Positions 21,238 to 21,765 of a stretch of DNA of 21,765 nucleotides are shown piece by piece. Every line of letters begins with the position of its first letter. The first letter of the stretch is position 1. Source of the DNA: Alphaproteobacteria bacterium (GTDB lineage: Bacteria; Pseudomonadota; Alphaproteobacteria; Rs-D84). Made by a program: the position numbers and the translations under genes. The stretch lies in assembly GCA_017642625.1 (NCBI GenBank), contig JAGCOQ010000056.1, positions 1 through 21,765 of the forward strand. The letters run 5' to 3'. The notes beneath the pieces were generated by a model. The model saw nothing but the letters and a program-made list of their open reading frames with translations, searched no databases and was not told where the DNA came from.

Positions 21238-21765
21238 ATGAAAAGATTTACGCTGATTTTAATCGGGTTGTGCATATGTTGTGTGGGAATAAAATCTGCG
21301 CCCGCCGATGAAACAAAACCACTGGTTGTGGAAACTGCTTATATAGATTATGTCAAGGCGGAACAAGATAAAAAAGCCCAAGAAAATAAAACAACAAAAA
21401 CAGCACAAAAACCACCCAAGAAACAAAAAACATACAAAAACGAAATAGTGGCAATGTCTGCGCTGGATGCGGTGAAACATGCGGGGCATTTAGTGTTCTT
21501 GGGGGACTATGACCAAGCAACAAAGATATTAACCCAAATGCCCCAGACAGATAATCTGCCGGTGGAAATTGAACGGTGGTATTTGCTGGCACAAATGGAG
21601 CAGAAAAAGGGCAATTTAGACGAGGCGATAAAAATATATCGCAAGATTTTGGATGACCAACCCGACCTTGTAAAAATCCGCTATGAATTGGCGCTCTGCT
21701 ATATGGCAAAGCACCAGTGGTATCGTGCCGATTATCATTTGCGTCTTGCTATGGCGGGGGCGGAC
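21238..21765 (+). CDS. Slam-like outer-membrane lipoprotein translocator, N-terminal part
   Basis: The first 176 residues are visible; the gene runs off the window end. There is a Sec signal peptide (ending near SAPA), a Lys/Gln-rich linker, then TPR-type helices: ALDAVKHAGHLVFLGDYDQA, YLLAQMEQKKGNLDEAIKIY and the DQPDLVKIRYELALCYMA segment followed by YRADYHLRLAMAGAD. This last stretch closely resembles the end of the periplasmic TPR domain in Slam proteins (DUF560 family), whose C-terminal half is an outer-membrane barrel that moves lipoproteins to the cell surface. The barrel itself is not in view, so the call rests on the TPR pattern and the neighbouring TbpB-like lipoprotein. TAGGAA precedes the ATG. 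Confidence 0.75.
   Translation, partial: MKRFTLILIGLCICCVGIKSAPADETKPLVVETAYIDYVKAEQDKKAQENKTTKTAQKPPKKQKTYKNEIVAMSALDAVKHAGHLVFLGDYDQATKILTQMPQTDNLPVEIERWYLLAQMEQKKGNLDEAIKIYRKILDDQPDLVKIRYELALCYMAKHQWYRADYHLRLAMAGAD

Noticed and set aside
1..21765. CRISPR arrays, insertion sequences, recoded stop codons
   Set aside because: No regularly spaced repeats or transposase-like frames were seen. TGA, TAA and TAG all end genes at expected positions, for example TGA at the end of sufE and protease 3.

Overview
The window reads as chromosomal DNA of a Gram-negative, probably alphaproteobacterial organism with a compact genome of moderate to low GC. The evidence is a Tat system (TatA, TatB, TatC), LolA, an FtsL-like/FtsI pair, lipoproteins with clean lipoboxes, a DksA without zinc cysteines, an NlpD/DipM-like LytM lipoprotein and a Slam-type outer-membrane protein. 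Genes are tightly packed with many TAATG or ATGA overlaps, and TAA, TAG and TGA all act as stops. A host- or gut-associated uncultured alphaproteobacterium is my best guess; this is inference. No insertion sequence, CRISPR array, rRNA or prophage was found, and there is no gene-free stretch over 300 bases.

Positions 1-3221 hold thrS (lacking the usual TGS domain), a 47-residue lipoprotein, a SPOR-domain membrane protein and tatA, closed by a bidirectional terminator. Positions 3237-3990 on the minus strand hold a trxA-dksA operon. From a shared divergent promoter at about 4030 a long plus-strand run begins: sufS-sufT-sufE (iron-sulfur assembly), then ftsL-like and ftsI (septal peptidoglycan), then recJ and an nrnA-like gene (two DHH phosphoesterases), lolA, tatB and tatC, ending at 12206. 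recJ has an additional promoter of its own.

Positions 12246-17768 look like one envelope/secretion operon: an NlpD-like lipoprotein, an unrecognised secreted protein with four Gly/Ala-rich hydrophobic segments, and three tandem secreted trypsin-like serine proteases that are recent paralogs of each other. A G8 tract lies in the translation initiation region of the third protease. A tRNA-Lys(CUU) with its own promoter follows, then a small GIY-YIG protein.

Positions 18282-21765 hold a minus-strand membrane protein with a spermidine-synthase-like domain, then a surface lipoprotein with a poly-glycine anchor and a TbpB-like C-terminal barrel, and finally the start of a Slam-like (surface lipoprotein assembly modulator) gene cut by the window end. 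The last two are a probable substrate/exporter pair. The protease operon and the Slam pair are the regions most likely to hold undescribed host-interface biology.
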